In this document: piece by piece, positions 1-4,850 of the stretch
Position numbering within the stretch: the stretch's first letter is position 1
Layout: every line of letters starts with the position of its first letter
Assembly: GCA_045116915.1 (NCBI GenBank)
Contig: JBGUMQ010000040.1
Location: forward strand, 1 to 6,740
Direction: 5' to 3'
Origin: UBA9732 sp045116915
GTDB lineage: Bacteria > Spirochaetota > Spirochaetia > Sphaerochaetales > Sphaerochaetaceae
Length of the DNA: 6,740 nt
Made by a program: the position numbers and the translations under genes
Notes under the pieces: generated by a model
Told to the model about the DNA's origin: nothing
Database searches by the model: none
What the model saw: only the letters and a program-made list of their open reading frames with translations

Positions 1-612
1 GGAGATCTTGCGGGCAAAATCCATCTCATGTGTGACGATCATCATGGTCCTGCCCGTCTTGGCCAGGAGCTTGATGACTGACTGGACCTCACCTATCATA
101 CTGGGATCCAGTGCACTTGTGGGCTCGTCGAACAGGATGATGTCGGGATCCATGGCCAGAGTCCTGGCGATGGCGATTCTCTGCTGCTGTCCGCCGGAGA
201 GCTCGTCCGGGTATGAGAACACCTTGGTTGCCAGACCGACCTGGGTCAGAAGGTACATGGCCTTGTCGAAGGCTTCCTGTCTGCTTCTTCCCAGCAGGGT
301 GATCTGAGGATTCATGATGTTCTCGATTACCGTGAGATGTCCGAAGAGGTTGAAGGACTGGAAGACCATTCCCATCTTCTTTCTCACTTCGTTGAGGTTG
401 CAACCTCTTTCTGTGATGTCCTGGCCATCAACGATGATCTCGCCGCTCGTGGGCTCGGTCAGCATGTTGATGCATCTGAGCAATGTGGACTTGCCCGTGC
501 CAGAAGGTCCGATGATGCTTATCACATCCCCGTTGTTGATGGTAACGTTCACATCCTTGAGAGGGATGGTGTTGTCATCAAACTCCTTTCTCAAATGACG
601 TATCTCGATCAT
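1..612 (-). CDS. Amino-acid-type ABC transporter ATP-binding protein (3' end outside window)
   Basis: This is the nucleotide-binding subunit of a polar amino acid (GlnQ/HisP-like) ABC importer, acting on the inner face of the membrane. It reads as 204 uninterrupted codons running off the window start. Visible motifs: Walker A GPSGTGKST (residues 35-43), Q-loop Q85 in MVFQSFNLF, signature LSGGQ (138-142), Walker B IILFDEP with catalytic E163, D-loop SALD (166-169) and H-loop H195 in IVTHEMDFA. The MVFQSFNLFGHLTV stretch is typical of the amino-acid-uptake branch. Family members are about 240-250 residues, so roughly 40 C-terminal residues are missing. The start MIEIRHL matches the usual family N-terminus. 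An in-frame ATG 11 codons upstream (643-645) would add MANVILPRVER, and neither start has a strong SD. The permease and binding-protein genes are not in the window, so the substrate is unknown. Family call is secure; substrate class is inferred. Confidence 0.92.
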   Translation of the reverse strand, partial: MIEIRHLRKEFDDNTIPLKDVNVTINNGDVISIIGPSGTGKSTLLRCINMLTEPTSGEIIVDGQDITERGCNLNEVRKKMGMVFQSFNLFGHLTVIENIMNPQITLLGRSRQEAFDKAMYLLTQVGLATKVFSYPDELSGGQQQRIAIARTLAMDPDIILFDEPTSALDPSMIGEVQSVIKLLAKTGRTMMIVTHEMDFARKIS

Positions 613-713
613 TCGCTCAACCCTAGGTAAAATGACGTTCGCCATGGACTTGTCTTACTTGACTAGGGTACGCACCACATGCATTGTTTGTGTCCACGGC
701 TGTGGGGATTCTT

Positions 714-721
714 GGATATAG
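714..721 (-). promoter_or_regulatory. Possible TATA box for the amino-acid-type ATPase gene
   Basis: The minus strand reads CTATATCC here, about 70 to 100 bases upstream of the two candidate ATG codons (645 and 612). A start of transcription about 25 bases downstream would give a leader of about 45 or 78 bases. The element sits inside an inverted repeat GGGGA (704-708) / TCCCC (726-730), which could be an operator. A competing minus-strand A+T box (TATAAAAATT, complement of 789-798) would give a leader over 100 bases long. Choice between them is a guess. Confidence 0.25.
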
Positions 722-752
722 TTGGTCCCCGCACTTTACAAAGCCCACCATA

Positions 753-786
753 AAGCCTAAGGGGGCAAGGGTCAAGCCTTTGGGGC
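753..786. repeat. Short direct repeat AAGCCT..GGGGC
   Basis: AAGCCTAAGGGGGC (753-766) and AAGCCTTTGGGGC (774-786) are near-identical copies whose starts are 21 bases apart, about two helical turns. They lie just beside the A+T-rich patch at 790-800. Their position, upstream of the minus-strand ATPase gene, fits a pair of protein-binding sites, but no regulator family is recognisable from the motif. Confidence 0.45.
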
Positions 787-788
787 GC

Positions 789-801
789 AATTTTTATATT
801 T
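789..801. promoter_or_regulatory. TATA-like A+T patch, either strand
   Basis: The plus strand reads AATTTTTATATTT, surrounded by G+C-rich sequence. As a plus-strand TATA box it would direct transcription starting near 825, straight into the tandem repeat array and then antisense to the methyltransferase 3' end. As a minus-strand box it would serve the amino-acid-type ATPase gene with a leader of more than 100 bases. The sequence does not decide which. Confidence 0.3.
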
Positions 802-820
802 TCTGCATGCGCGGGCGCGG

Positions 821-953
821 GTACGGGTAGGTACGAGGAGTACGGGCAGCACGGGCAGTACGAGGAAACCCTGCCAGTACGAGCAAACCCGACCAGTACG
901 ACGAATCCCTACGAATCCCTACCAGTACGAGGAATCCCTACGAAAAACAACCA
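821..953. repeat. Degenerate tandem repeat array with GTACGA core
   Basis: Eight units follow one another without spacer. The first four are short: GTACGGGTAG, GTACGAGGA, GTACGGGCA and GCACGGGCA (821-857). They are followed by two 19-base units, GTACGAGGAAACCCTGCCA (858-876) and GTACGAGCAAACCCGACCA (877-895), and two 29-base units (896-924 and 925-953). All four long units start with GTACGA and end in CCA. The 19- and 29-base units look like two- and three-fold multiples of a basic 9-10 base period. Unit lengths are not multiples of three, so the array is not a coding repeat. It lacks the long identical repeats and unique spacers of CRISPR. A weak hairpin, GGCAG (854-858) with CTGCC (871-875), is embedded in it. 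Confidence 0.8.
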
Positions 954-964
954 TTGTGAGGGAA

Positions 965-1555
965 TCAGGACGATGCCCTACCGCACACCTGGTACATGCG
1001 CCCGTCCGAGATGACGACGGAGACATCAAGGTGTCTTGCGAAAAGTGCGGCGAGGTCGGAGGCCTCGGGCAGTCCGGCGGAAATACGGGAGGCGCTTCCG
1101 CTGTGGTGGCGGTTGACCTTGTCGCGGCTCATGCCGTGCGCCACCGTCAGGACCCCGCCGGGCCGGAGCATGGAGCTGAGGTTGCGAAGGAGCTTGCCGG
1201 GATCCTGGAAATGGGGGAACGCGTTGTAGATCACTATGGAATCGAATCCTGCGCCGAAACTGCCGGTCTCGGCGTCTGCGCAGAGCAGTTCCACCCGGGG
1301 GTCGCGGAATTTGGATCGTGCCATGCCTATCATCCCGGGAGAGATATCCACTCCGGTGACGGAAGATACGTCCCTGTTGAGATAATATGGGATCAGGACG
1401 CCGGTGCCGCACGCGACATCGAGCACTTTCGAATGCGCATGCACGCCGGCATTGTCCAGGATCGTGTCTATGACACGGTCATCGCAGACCAAGCCGGCAT
1501 CCCATCCGGGAGCCCAGGCGTCGAAGAATGCGATAACCTCGTTCTTGTCTATCAT
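965..1555 (-). CDS. Class I SAM-dependent methyltransferase
   Basis: This is a cytoplasmic small-molecule methyltransferase of 196 residues with a Rossmann fold of the UbiE/Methyltransf_11 type. Motif I, the SAM-binding loop, is VLDVACGTG (44-52). The acidic residue ending strand 2, which should hold the SAM ribose, is D70 in TGVDIS. ADAE (93-96) matches the adenine-contacting motif, FDSIVIYNAFPHFQDP (104-119) the motif III region, and LRPGGVL (130-136) the post-III region. A distinctive stretch HGMSRDKVNRHH follows (140-151), with three histidines that could bind substrate or metal. The gene starts 9 bases after the stop of the substrate-binding-protein gene and has only a weak SD (AAGG almost touching the ATG), which suggests translational coupling. 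It is the last gene of the metal-chelate importer operon. A role in modifying the imported chelate or its ligand is inferred from position only; the methyl acceptor cannot be read from sequence. Confidence 0.93.
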   Translation of the reverse strand: MIDKNEVIAFFDAWAPGWDAGLVCDDRVIDTILDNAGVHAHSKVLDVACGTGVLIPYYLNRDVSSVTGVDISPGMIGMARSKFRDPRVELLCADAETGSFGAGFDSIVIYNAFPHFQDPGKLLRNLSSMLRPGGVLTVAHGMSRDKVNRHHSGSASRISAGLPEASDLAALFARHLDVSVVISDGRMYQVCGRASS

Positions 1556-1564
1556 GCCTTATGC

Positions 1565-2740
1565 CTAATTGAAGAAGGTCGCCGTGTCGATCTTCCCGTA
1601 TCCGCCGAAGCTTGCGGCACAACCGTAGATCTCATCGGCCAGTGCCTGGCCGAGGAAGGCGCGCGATATGGCATCGAGCTTGTCCTTGATGTCGATGTCG
1701 GCGAACAAGTCGGGATAGACGGTCTTGGCGATGAACCACGTGTTGGCAAGCGCGATCTCGTAGTTGGTGTAGTACGCGTTGTAGGCCATCTGGAGGTAGA
1801 CCTCGCCGTCGTTCCAGGCCTTGCAGGAATCGAACATCGTGCTGTCCTGGGCATAGAGCGGCTTGATGTTCTTCACGGCGGCGGTGTCGATGAACATGAT
1901 GTCGATGTCCTTGCCCAGGGCGACGAACTTCTCGGATTCGATGGCCTGGATGCCGTTGCGGGCGAGGTCGGTGACGACGTTCCTCACGTTGGCGACGTTG
2001 AAGGAGACGTAGTTCTGGGCCGTCATGAGGTGGTTGGTCGTGCCCCAGTTGCCCAGGCCGCAGATGTAGACGGACGGCTTGTCGGAATCGGGGATGCCGG
2101 CGGTCCTGGATGTGAGCTCGGCGGTCTCCGCATCTATGTAGGAAACCAGCTCCGCAGCCCTGGCCTCCCTGCCGAATATCTGCCCCAGAAGAGAGAGGGA
2201 GCCCTTGAAGGCGTCGTCGAAAACGCCGTTCGCACCGGAGCGCAGGGTGATGACGGGAATCCCGAGCTGCTCCTGCAGGGCATCCTCCTTCTGGACATCC
2301 TCGTATTCGGAAATGACGATGTCCGGGTTGCAGGCAAGGATCTTCTCGGCCTCGGCCACCTGTGCCTGGGGTCCGCCCACTCCGCATGACGGGAGCTCGG
2401 AGAACTCGTCGGAGTAAGCCAGGACGTAGGGTCTTGCGACCGAGTCGAACATCTTGGGCCTGCTCTGGAGCGTGAGGTTGTCTATGTCCTCCACTCCGCA
2501 CAGCAGGTCGGCCCCGTTGATGTAGGTGTACATCCTCAGCGCCCCGGCTCCTATGCACACGACCCTGGTGTAGCTCCCCGGGACGACCTCCACTTCCCTG
2601 CCGATCATGTCGGTGACCACGACGGGCGCGGCGGCCCCGGTCCCTGTCTTCGAAGCGGCGGACTCGACCACCGGCGCTGCGGCGACGGCCATAATCGCGA
2701 CTGATGCGACCAATAACAATGCGAACAGTTTCCTACTCAT
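1565..2740 (-). CDS. Metal-chelate ABC transporter substrate-binding protein (PeriBP_2/FepB-BtuF class)
   Basis: This 391-residue protein should capture an iron-siderophore, haem, cobalamin or similar chelate outside the membrane and deliver it to the FecCD permease encoded in the same operon. MSRK followed by a hydrophobic run (residues 5-22) is a signal peptide, with AAA/P as a possible cleavage region. TDMIGREVEV (43-52) is the typical opening of the PeriBP_2 domain, and NPDIVISEYED (138-148) is the usual inter-strand segment. The C-terminal lobe includes IMFIDTAAVK (281-290) and ends at TATFFN. There is no lipobox cysteine and no C-terminal membrane anchor, so retention may rely on an uncleaved signal segment. 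The start is fixed by an SD, AAGGAG (complement of 2748-2753), 7 bases upstream. An open frame extends 22 codons further upstream but lies within the ATPase gene and would hide the signal peptide. The first 8 bases overlap the ATPase 3' end. Substrate is not identifiable. Confidence 0.93.
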   Translation of the reverse strand: MSRKLFALLLVASVAIMAVAAAPVVESAASKTGTGAAAPVVVTDMIGREVEVVPGSYTRVVCIGAGALRMYTYINGADLLCGVEDIDNLTLQSRPKMFDSVARPYVLAYSDEFSELPSCGVGGPQAQVAEAEKILACNPDIVISEYEDVQKEDALQEQLGIPVITLRSGANGVFDDAFKGSLSLLGQIFGREARAAELVSYIDAETAELTSRTAGIPDSDKPSVYICGLGNWGTTNHLMTAQNYVSFNVANVRNVVTDLARNGIQAIESEKFVALGKDIDIMFIDTAAVKNIKPLYAQDSTMFDSCKAWNDGEVYLQMAYNAYYTNYEIALANTWFIAKTVYPDLFADIDIKDKLDAISRAFLGQALADEIYGCAASFGGYGKIDTATFFN

Positions 2741-3503
2741 TTTCCGACTCCTTGTAGATATGTATGATCTTCTCCCCACGGCAGTCGGCCACCATGGCCT
2801 CCACACCGTATATTTCCTTTATCACAGCTTCGTCGAAAACCTCCGGACCGCCTTGGAACCTGATGGTCCCGTCCTTCAGGAAGAAGAAGCGGTCTCCGAA
2901 GAACATGGCCTGGTTCAGGTCATGTATCGATGAAATCACTATTATGCCCTTCTCATGGGCTATTTTCTTTGCTTCCCTGATTATCAGAAGCTCGTTGGCT
3001 ATGTCCAGGTTGCCCGTCGGTTCGTCGAAGACCAGCACCTGCGGCTGCTGGGCAAGGGCCCGTGCTATGGCGACCTTCTGGCGCTCTCCTCCGGACAGTT
3101 CGTTCACGTTGCGGCAGGACACATCCTCAAGGCCTGTCTCCGAAAGGATGCGCTCCACCACGGCAAGGTCGGACGCGGAAGGTTTCACCGTGTAGAAGGA
3201 CACGCGTCCTGTAAGTACGGTCTGGAAAACGGTGAGGTCTCCGAATCCGATCTGCTGCGGCACGTAGGCGACGATGCGGGCCCTCTCGCGGCGCGGCATC
3301 TGCAGGAGGTCTCGTCCGTCGAAGAGGATTCTGCCGCCGTCCGGTTTCAGGATGCCTGTGATGGTCCTGAACAGCGTGGTCTTGCCGGCTCCGTTGCGGC
3401 CCAGCAGGATCCCGACCTGCCCACGGTCAATGGCCATGTCCACACCCCGTAGGACCGGAGCGCCTTTGTCATATCCGAAGGAGAGGTTCTCTATGGAAAG
3501 CAT
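2733..3503 (-). CDS. Metal-chelate ABC transporter ATP-binding protein (FecE/BtuD class)
   Basis: This 256-residue subunit presumably hydrolyses ATP as a homodimer beneath the FecCD permease. Motifs: Walker A GRNGAGKTT (35-43), Q-loop VPQQ (81-84), signature LSGGE (136-140), Walker B VLVFDEP (156-162) with catalytic E161, D-loop GNLD (164-167) and H-loop H194 in SSIHDLNQ. The VPQQ and HDLN forms are characteristic of the iron/cobalamin (FecE/BtuD) branch. Length matches the family. The open frame runs far upstream across the permease gene, but the family start MLSIENLSFGY is preceded by a strong SD, AAAGGAGG (complement of 3513-3520), at 9 bases spacing. The ATG overlaps the permease stop codon by one base (TGATG), so translation is probably coupled. 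All catalytic residues are present. Confidence 0.96.
   Translation of the reverse strand: MLSIENLSFGYDKGAPVLRGVDMAIDRGQVGILLGRNGAGKTTLFRTITGILKPDGGRILFDGRDLLQMPRRERARIVAYVPQQIGFGDLTVFQTVLTGRVSFYTVKPSASDLAVVERILSETGLEDVSCRNVNELSGGERQKVAIARALAQQPQVLVFDEPTGNLDIANELLIIREAKKIAHEKGIIVISSIHDLNQAMFFGDRFFFLKDGTIRFQGGPEVFDEAVIKEIYGVEAMVADCRGEKIIHIYKESENE
2748..2753 (-). promoter_or_regulatory. Ribosome binding site deciding the substrate-binding-protein start
   Basis: AAGGAG on the minus strand lies 7 bases before the ATG at 2740, inside the last codons of the ATPase gene. It selects the start that exposes the signal peptide. Confidence 0.8.
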
Positions 3504-4576
3504 CACCTGCGCCCTCCTTTCCTGAATATGATGGCGATGAAGAACGGGGCTCCGAGCATCGCGGTTATGGCCCCCACAGGGAGGGCCGAACCGTTGCCCA
3601 TGCTCCTGGAAAGCGTGTCCGCCACAAGCAGCAGGAGGCTGCCGGAAAGCGCGCTGGCTCCGATGGACCACAAGTGCTCCTGGCCGATGATCCTCTTGAC
3701 CACATGGGGGCAGATCATGCCCACGAAACCTATCACTCCGAGGAACGAAACGCACACGGCGGTGATCATGGATGCCAGAAGCAGCGATACGAAACGGAGG
3801 CCTCTTACGTTGATGCCGAGCGATATTGCAACGGCATCTCCGCTCAGGAGGGCATCGTACCTGCTTGATAGGAAAAGGAACGTGACAAGCCCCGCCCCCA
3901 CTGTCACGGCCATGATCAGGTCGGTGCGGTAGGTCGCCCTGCCCAGGTCGCCGAAGTTCCAGACCACCGCGGCGGAAAGGCCGACATCGGTGGCGTAGAA
4001 CTGAAGGATGGTCGTGGCGGCGGTCCAGACGGAGCCTATGGCTATTCCGGCCAGCACCACCACGTTCGGAGAGAAGCTCCTGATGCGGCAGAGCCCGAGT
4101 ATCAGCAGTATGGAGACCACGGCGAACATGAACGCCATGATGGATGTCGAGAACGGGTTCGCGCCGGTGTCGTAGTTGGCAAGGTGGTTCCCGGTATCCA
4201 GGAATCCGCCGGCGAAAGCGATTATGGAGAGGTTGGCGCCGAACACGGCGGCGTTGGAGACGCCCAGCGTGGACGGGCTGGCCAGGGAGTTGTCGAGGTT
4301 GGTCTGCATCACAAGGCCGGATATGGAGAGCCCCGCCCCTGCTATCAGCGCGGCCAGAACCCTGGGCATGCGGATGTTCCATATTATCCTGTTGTCGGCG
4401 GCGCTGCCCTTCCGTACAAGGGCCCTGAGGCAGTCGCCCACCGACATGTGTGACGAGCCTACGAACAGGCACACGAACGCCATCACGACGACCGCGATGA
4501 AGAGGATGATTGTGAAAAGCCTTTTCCTGCCTGTATCTGAAATCAAAGACGCACCATATGATGCCCGACGGGGCAT
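3503..4576 (-). CDS. Metal-chelate ABC transporter permease (FecCD family)
   Basis: This is the membrane channel of the importer, 357 residues from the chosen start, normal for FecCD proteins (about 330-350) with roughly ten membrane spans. Hallmarks: IRMPRVLAALIAGAGL (68-83), the Q...NSLASPSTLGV block (91-106), where most relatives have NPLA, then GFVGMICPHVVKRIIGQEH (283-301) with the coupling-helix region that meets the ATPase, LVADTLSRS (317-325), and LPVGAITAMLGAPFF (332-346). The first membrane span begins about residue 20 after a basic N-terminus. It is the first gene of the operon and a single permease, so a homodimer is expected. Start choice is uncertain: in-frame ATGs at 4633 and 4696 would add 19 or 40 residues that look unlike the family and have no SD. 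The start at 4576 has GGGAG directly abutting the ATG and a perfect hairpin over it. A TATA-like box near 4650 favours this start. Confidence 0.93.
   Translation of the reverse strand: MPRRASYGASLISDTGRKRLFTIILFIAVVVMAFVCLFVGSSHMSVGDCLRALVRKGSAADNRIIWNIRMPRVLAALIAGAGLSISGLVMQTNLDNSLASPSTLGVSNAAVFGANLSIIAFAGGFLDTGNHLANYDTGANPFSTSIMAFMFAVVSILLILGLCRIRSFSPNVVVLAGIAIGSVWTAATTILQFYATDVGLSAAVVWNFGDLGRATYRTDLIMAVTVGAGLVTFLFLSSRYDALLSGDAVAISLGINVRGLRFVSLLLASMITAVCVSFLGVIGFVGMICPHVVKRIIGQEHLWSIGASALSGSLLLLVADTLSRSMGNGSALPVGAITAMLGAPFFIAIIFRKGGRR
3513..3520 (-). promoter_or_regulatory. Strong ribosome binding site for the FecE-type ATPase
   Basis: AAAGGAGG on the minus strand sits 9 bases before the ATG at 3503, within the last codons of the permease gene. 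It fixes the ATPase start, although the open frame extends more than 1 kb upstream. Confidence 0.85.
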
Positions 4577-4577
4577 C
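4560..4577 (-). promoter_or_regulatory. Perfect inverted repeat over the permease start codon
   Basis: GATGCCC (4560-4566) and GGGCATC (4571-4577) are exact reverse complements separated by four bases. In the minus-strand transcript this is a 7-bp stem with a CGUC loop. The AUG of the proposed permease start lies in the 5' arm, and GGGAG is directly upstream. If the start is right, the hairpin would hide the start codon and could control translation. It could instead be a DNA operator, or lie within coding sequence if an upstream ATG is used. Confidence 0.6.
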
Positions 4578-4649
4578 TCCCTTAATCCTGATATGCAATT
4601 GTACGGGACTACTGCCCGCGGTGCGCCCTTCATGGACGTGTTGTTGACA

Positions 4650-4658
4650 GGATAAAGG
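4650..4658 (-). promoter_or_regulatory. Probable TATA box of the metal-chelate importer operon
   Basis: The minus strand reads CCTTTATCC here, preceded by a T-rich stretch. Transcription starting about 25 bases downstream, near 4627, would give a leader of about 50 bases to the permease ATG at 4576 and would exclude the alternative ATGs at 4633 and 4696. ATCCG repeats lie just upstream (4682-4722). The call rests on spacing and composition only. Confidence 0.35.
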
Positions 4659-4681
4659 AAAAAACGCCCGGCATCAATACC

Positions 4682-4722
4682 ATCCGGAAACATCATCCGT
4701 CGACGGTATCCGGCAGGATCCG
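4682..4722. repeat. Phased ATCCG repeats with a central palindrome
   Basis: ATCCG begins at 4682, 4695, 4708 and 4718, at steps of 13, 13 and 10 bases. A perfect ten-base palindrome CCGTCGACGG (4697-4706) overlaps the second copy. The cluster is immediately upstream of the proposed TATA box of the importer operon and about 130-170 bases upstream of fusA, so it is a candidate binding site for a regulator of the importer. Confidence 0.5.
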
Positions 4723-4780
4723 CACATCATCCCCCACTATCCGCAACTATTCGTGAAAATAACAATTGAAGTTTTTTCAA

Positions 4781-4790
4781 AAATATTATA
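4781..4790 (+). promoter_or_regulatory. fusA: Probable TATA box / promoter of fusA
   Basis: AAATATTATA forms the most A+T-rich patch of the divergent region. It implies a transcript start near 4815 and a leader of about 35-40 bases. A second A+T box, TTTTAGATA (4818-4826), would give an almost leaderless message, but the SD before the ATG argues for the leadered form. Inverted repeats flank the box: TTGAA/TTCAA (4766-4780) and GTTACTAAC (4792-4800). I found no well-spaced bacterial -35/-10 pair. Confidence 0.4.
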
Positions 4791-4836
4791 GGTTACTAAC
4801 GTTTTTAGAGATAAGGATTTTAGATACAAGACAATC

Positions 4837-4841
4837 GAGGT
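4837..4841 (+). promoter_or_regulatory. fusA: Ribosome binding site of fusA
   Basis: GAGGT lies 9 bases before the ATG at 4851 and supports that start, which gives the expected N-terminus just ahead of the G-domain strand RNIGISAH. Confidence 0.7.
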
Positions 4842-4850
4842 TTCACGAAT

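Larger units (their letters stand above)
613..964. other. Gene-free spacer between the ATPase gene and the methyltransferase gene
   Basis: I see no convincing gene in this roughly 350-base stretch. The only short plus-strand reading frame I noted (ATG at 679, 24 codons) has no SD and no recognisable product. The spacer must contain the minus-strand promoter for the amino-acid-type ATPase and the 3' end of the methyltransferase operon. It holds TATA-like A+T patches (714-721 and 790-800), two near-identical copies of AAGCCT..GGGGC (753-766 and 774-786), a GGGGA/TCCCC inverted repeat (704-730) and the tandem GTACGA array (821-953). No stem followed by a T-run suggests an intrinsic bacterial terminator. 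A minus-strand T-run (TTGTTTTTCG, complement of 941-950) soon after the methyltransferase stop could serve as an archaeal oligo-T terminator, but this is weak. Confidence 0.7.

Noticed and set aside
679..753. A 24-codon plus-strand ORF in the spacer
   Set aside because: No SD, no recognisable product, and it overlaps the presumed promoter of the opposite-strand gene.
854..875. GGCAG/CTGCC hairpin as an intrinsic terminator for the methyltransferase operon
   Set aside because: The stem is only 5 bp and no T-run follows it on either strand; it is better explained as part of the repeat array.
821..953. The tandem array as a CRISPR array
   Set aside because: Units are short, degenerate and contiguous with no unique spacers of constant length, and no cas gene is in the window.
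956..2389. A 477-codon plus-strand open frame across the methyltransferase and binding-protein genes
   Set aside because: It is antisense to two well-supported genes, has a low-complexity Val/Gly/Asp-rich product typical of G+C-rich antisense frames, and no family motif.
2733..4598. A 621-residue fusion reading of the ATPase with a long N-terminal extension
   Set aside because: The extra upstream part is the permease gene in another frame, Arg/His-rich and without motifs; a strong SD and the TGATG overlap set the ATPase start at 3503.
4577..4696. A 40-residue N-terminal extension of the permease
   Set aside because: The added residues are not hydrophobic or family-like, no SD precedes the ATGs at 4633 or 4696, and a TATA-like box lies within the stretch; kept only as an alternative.
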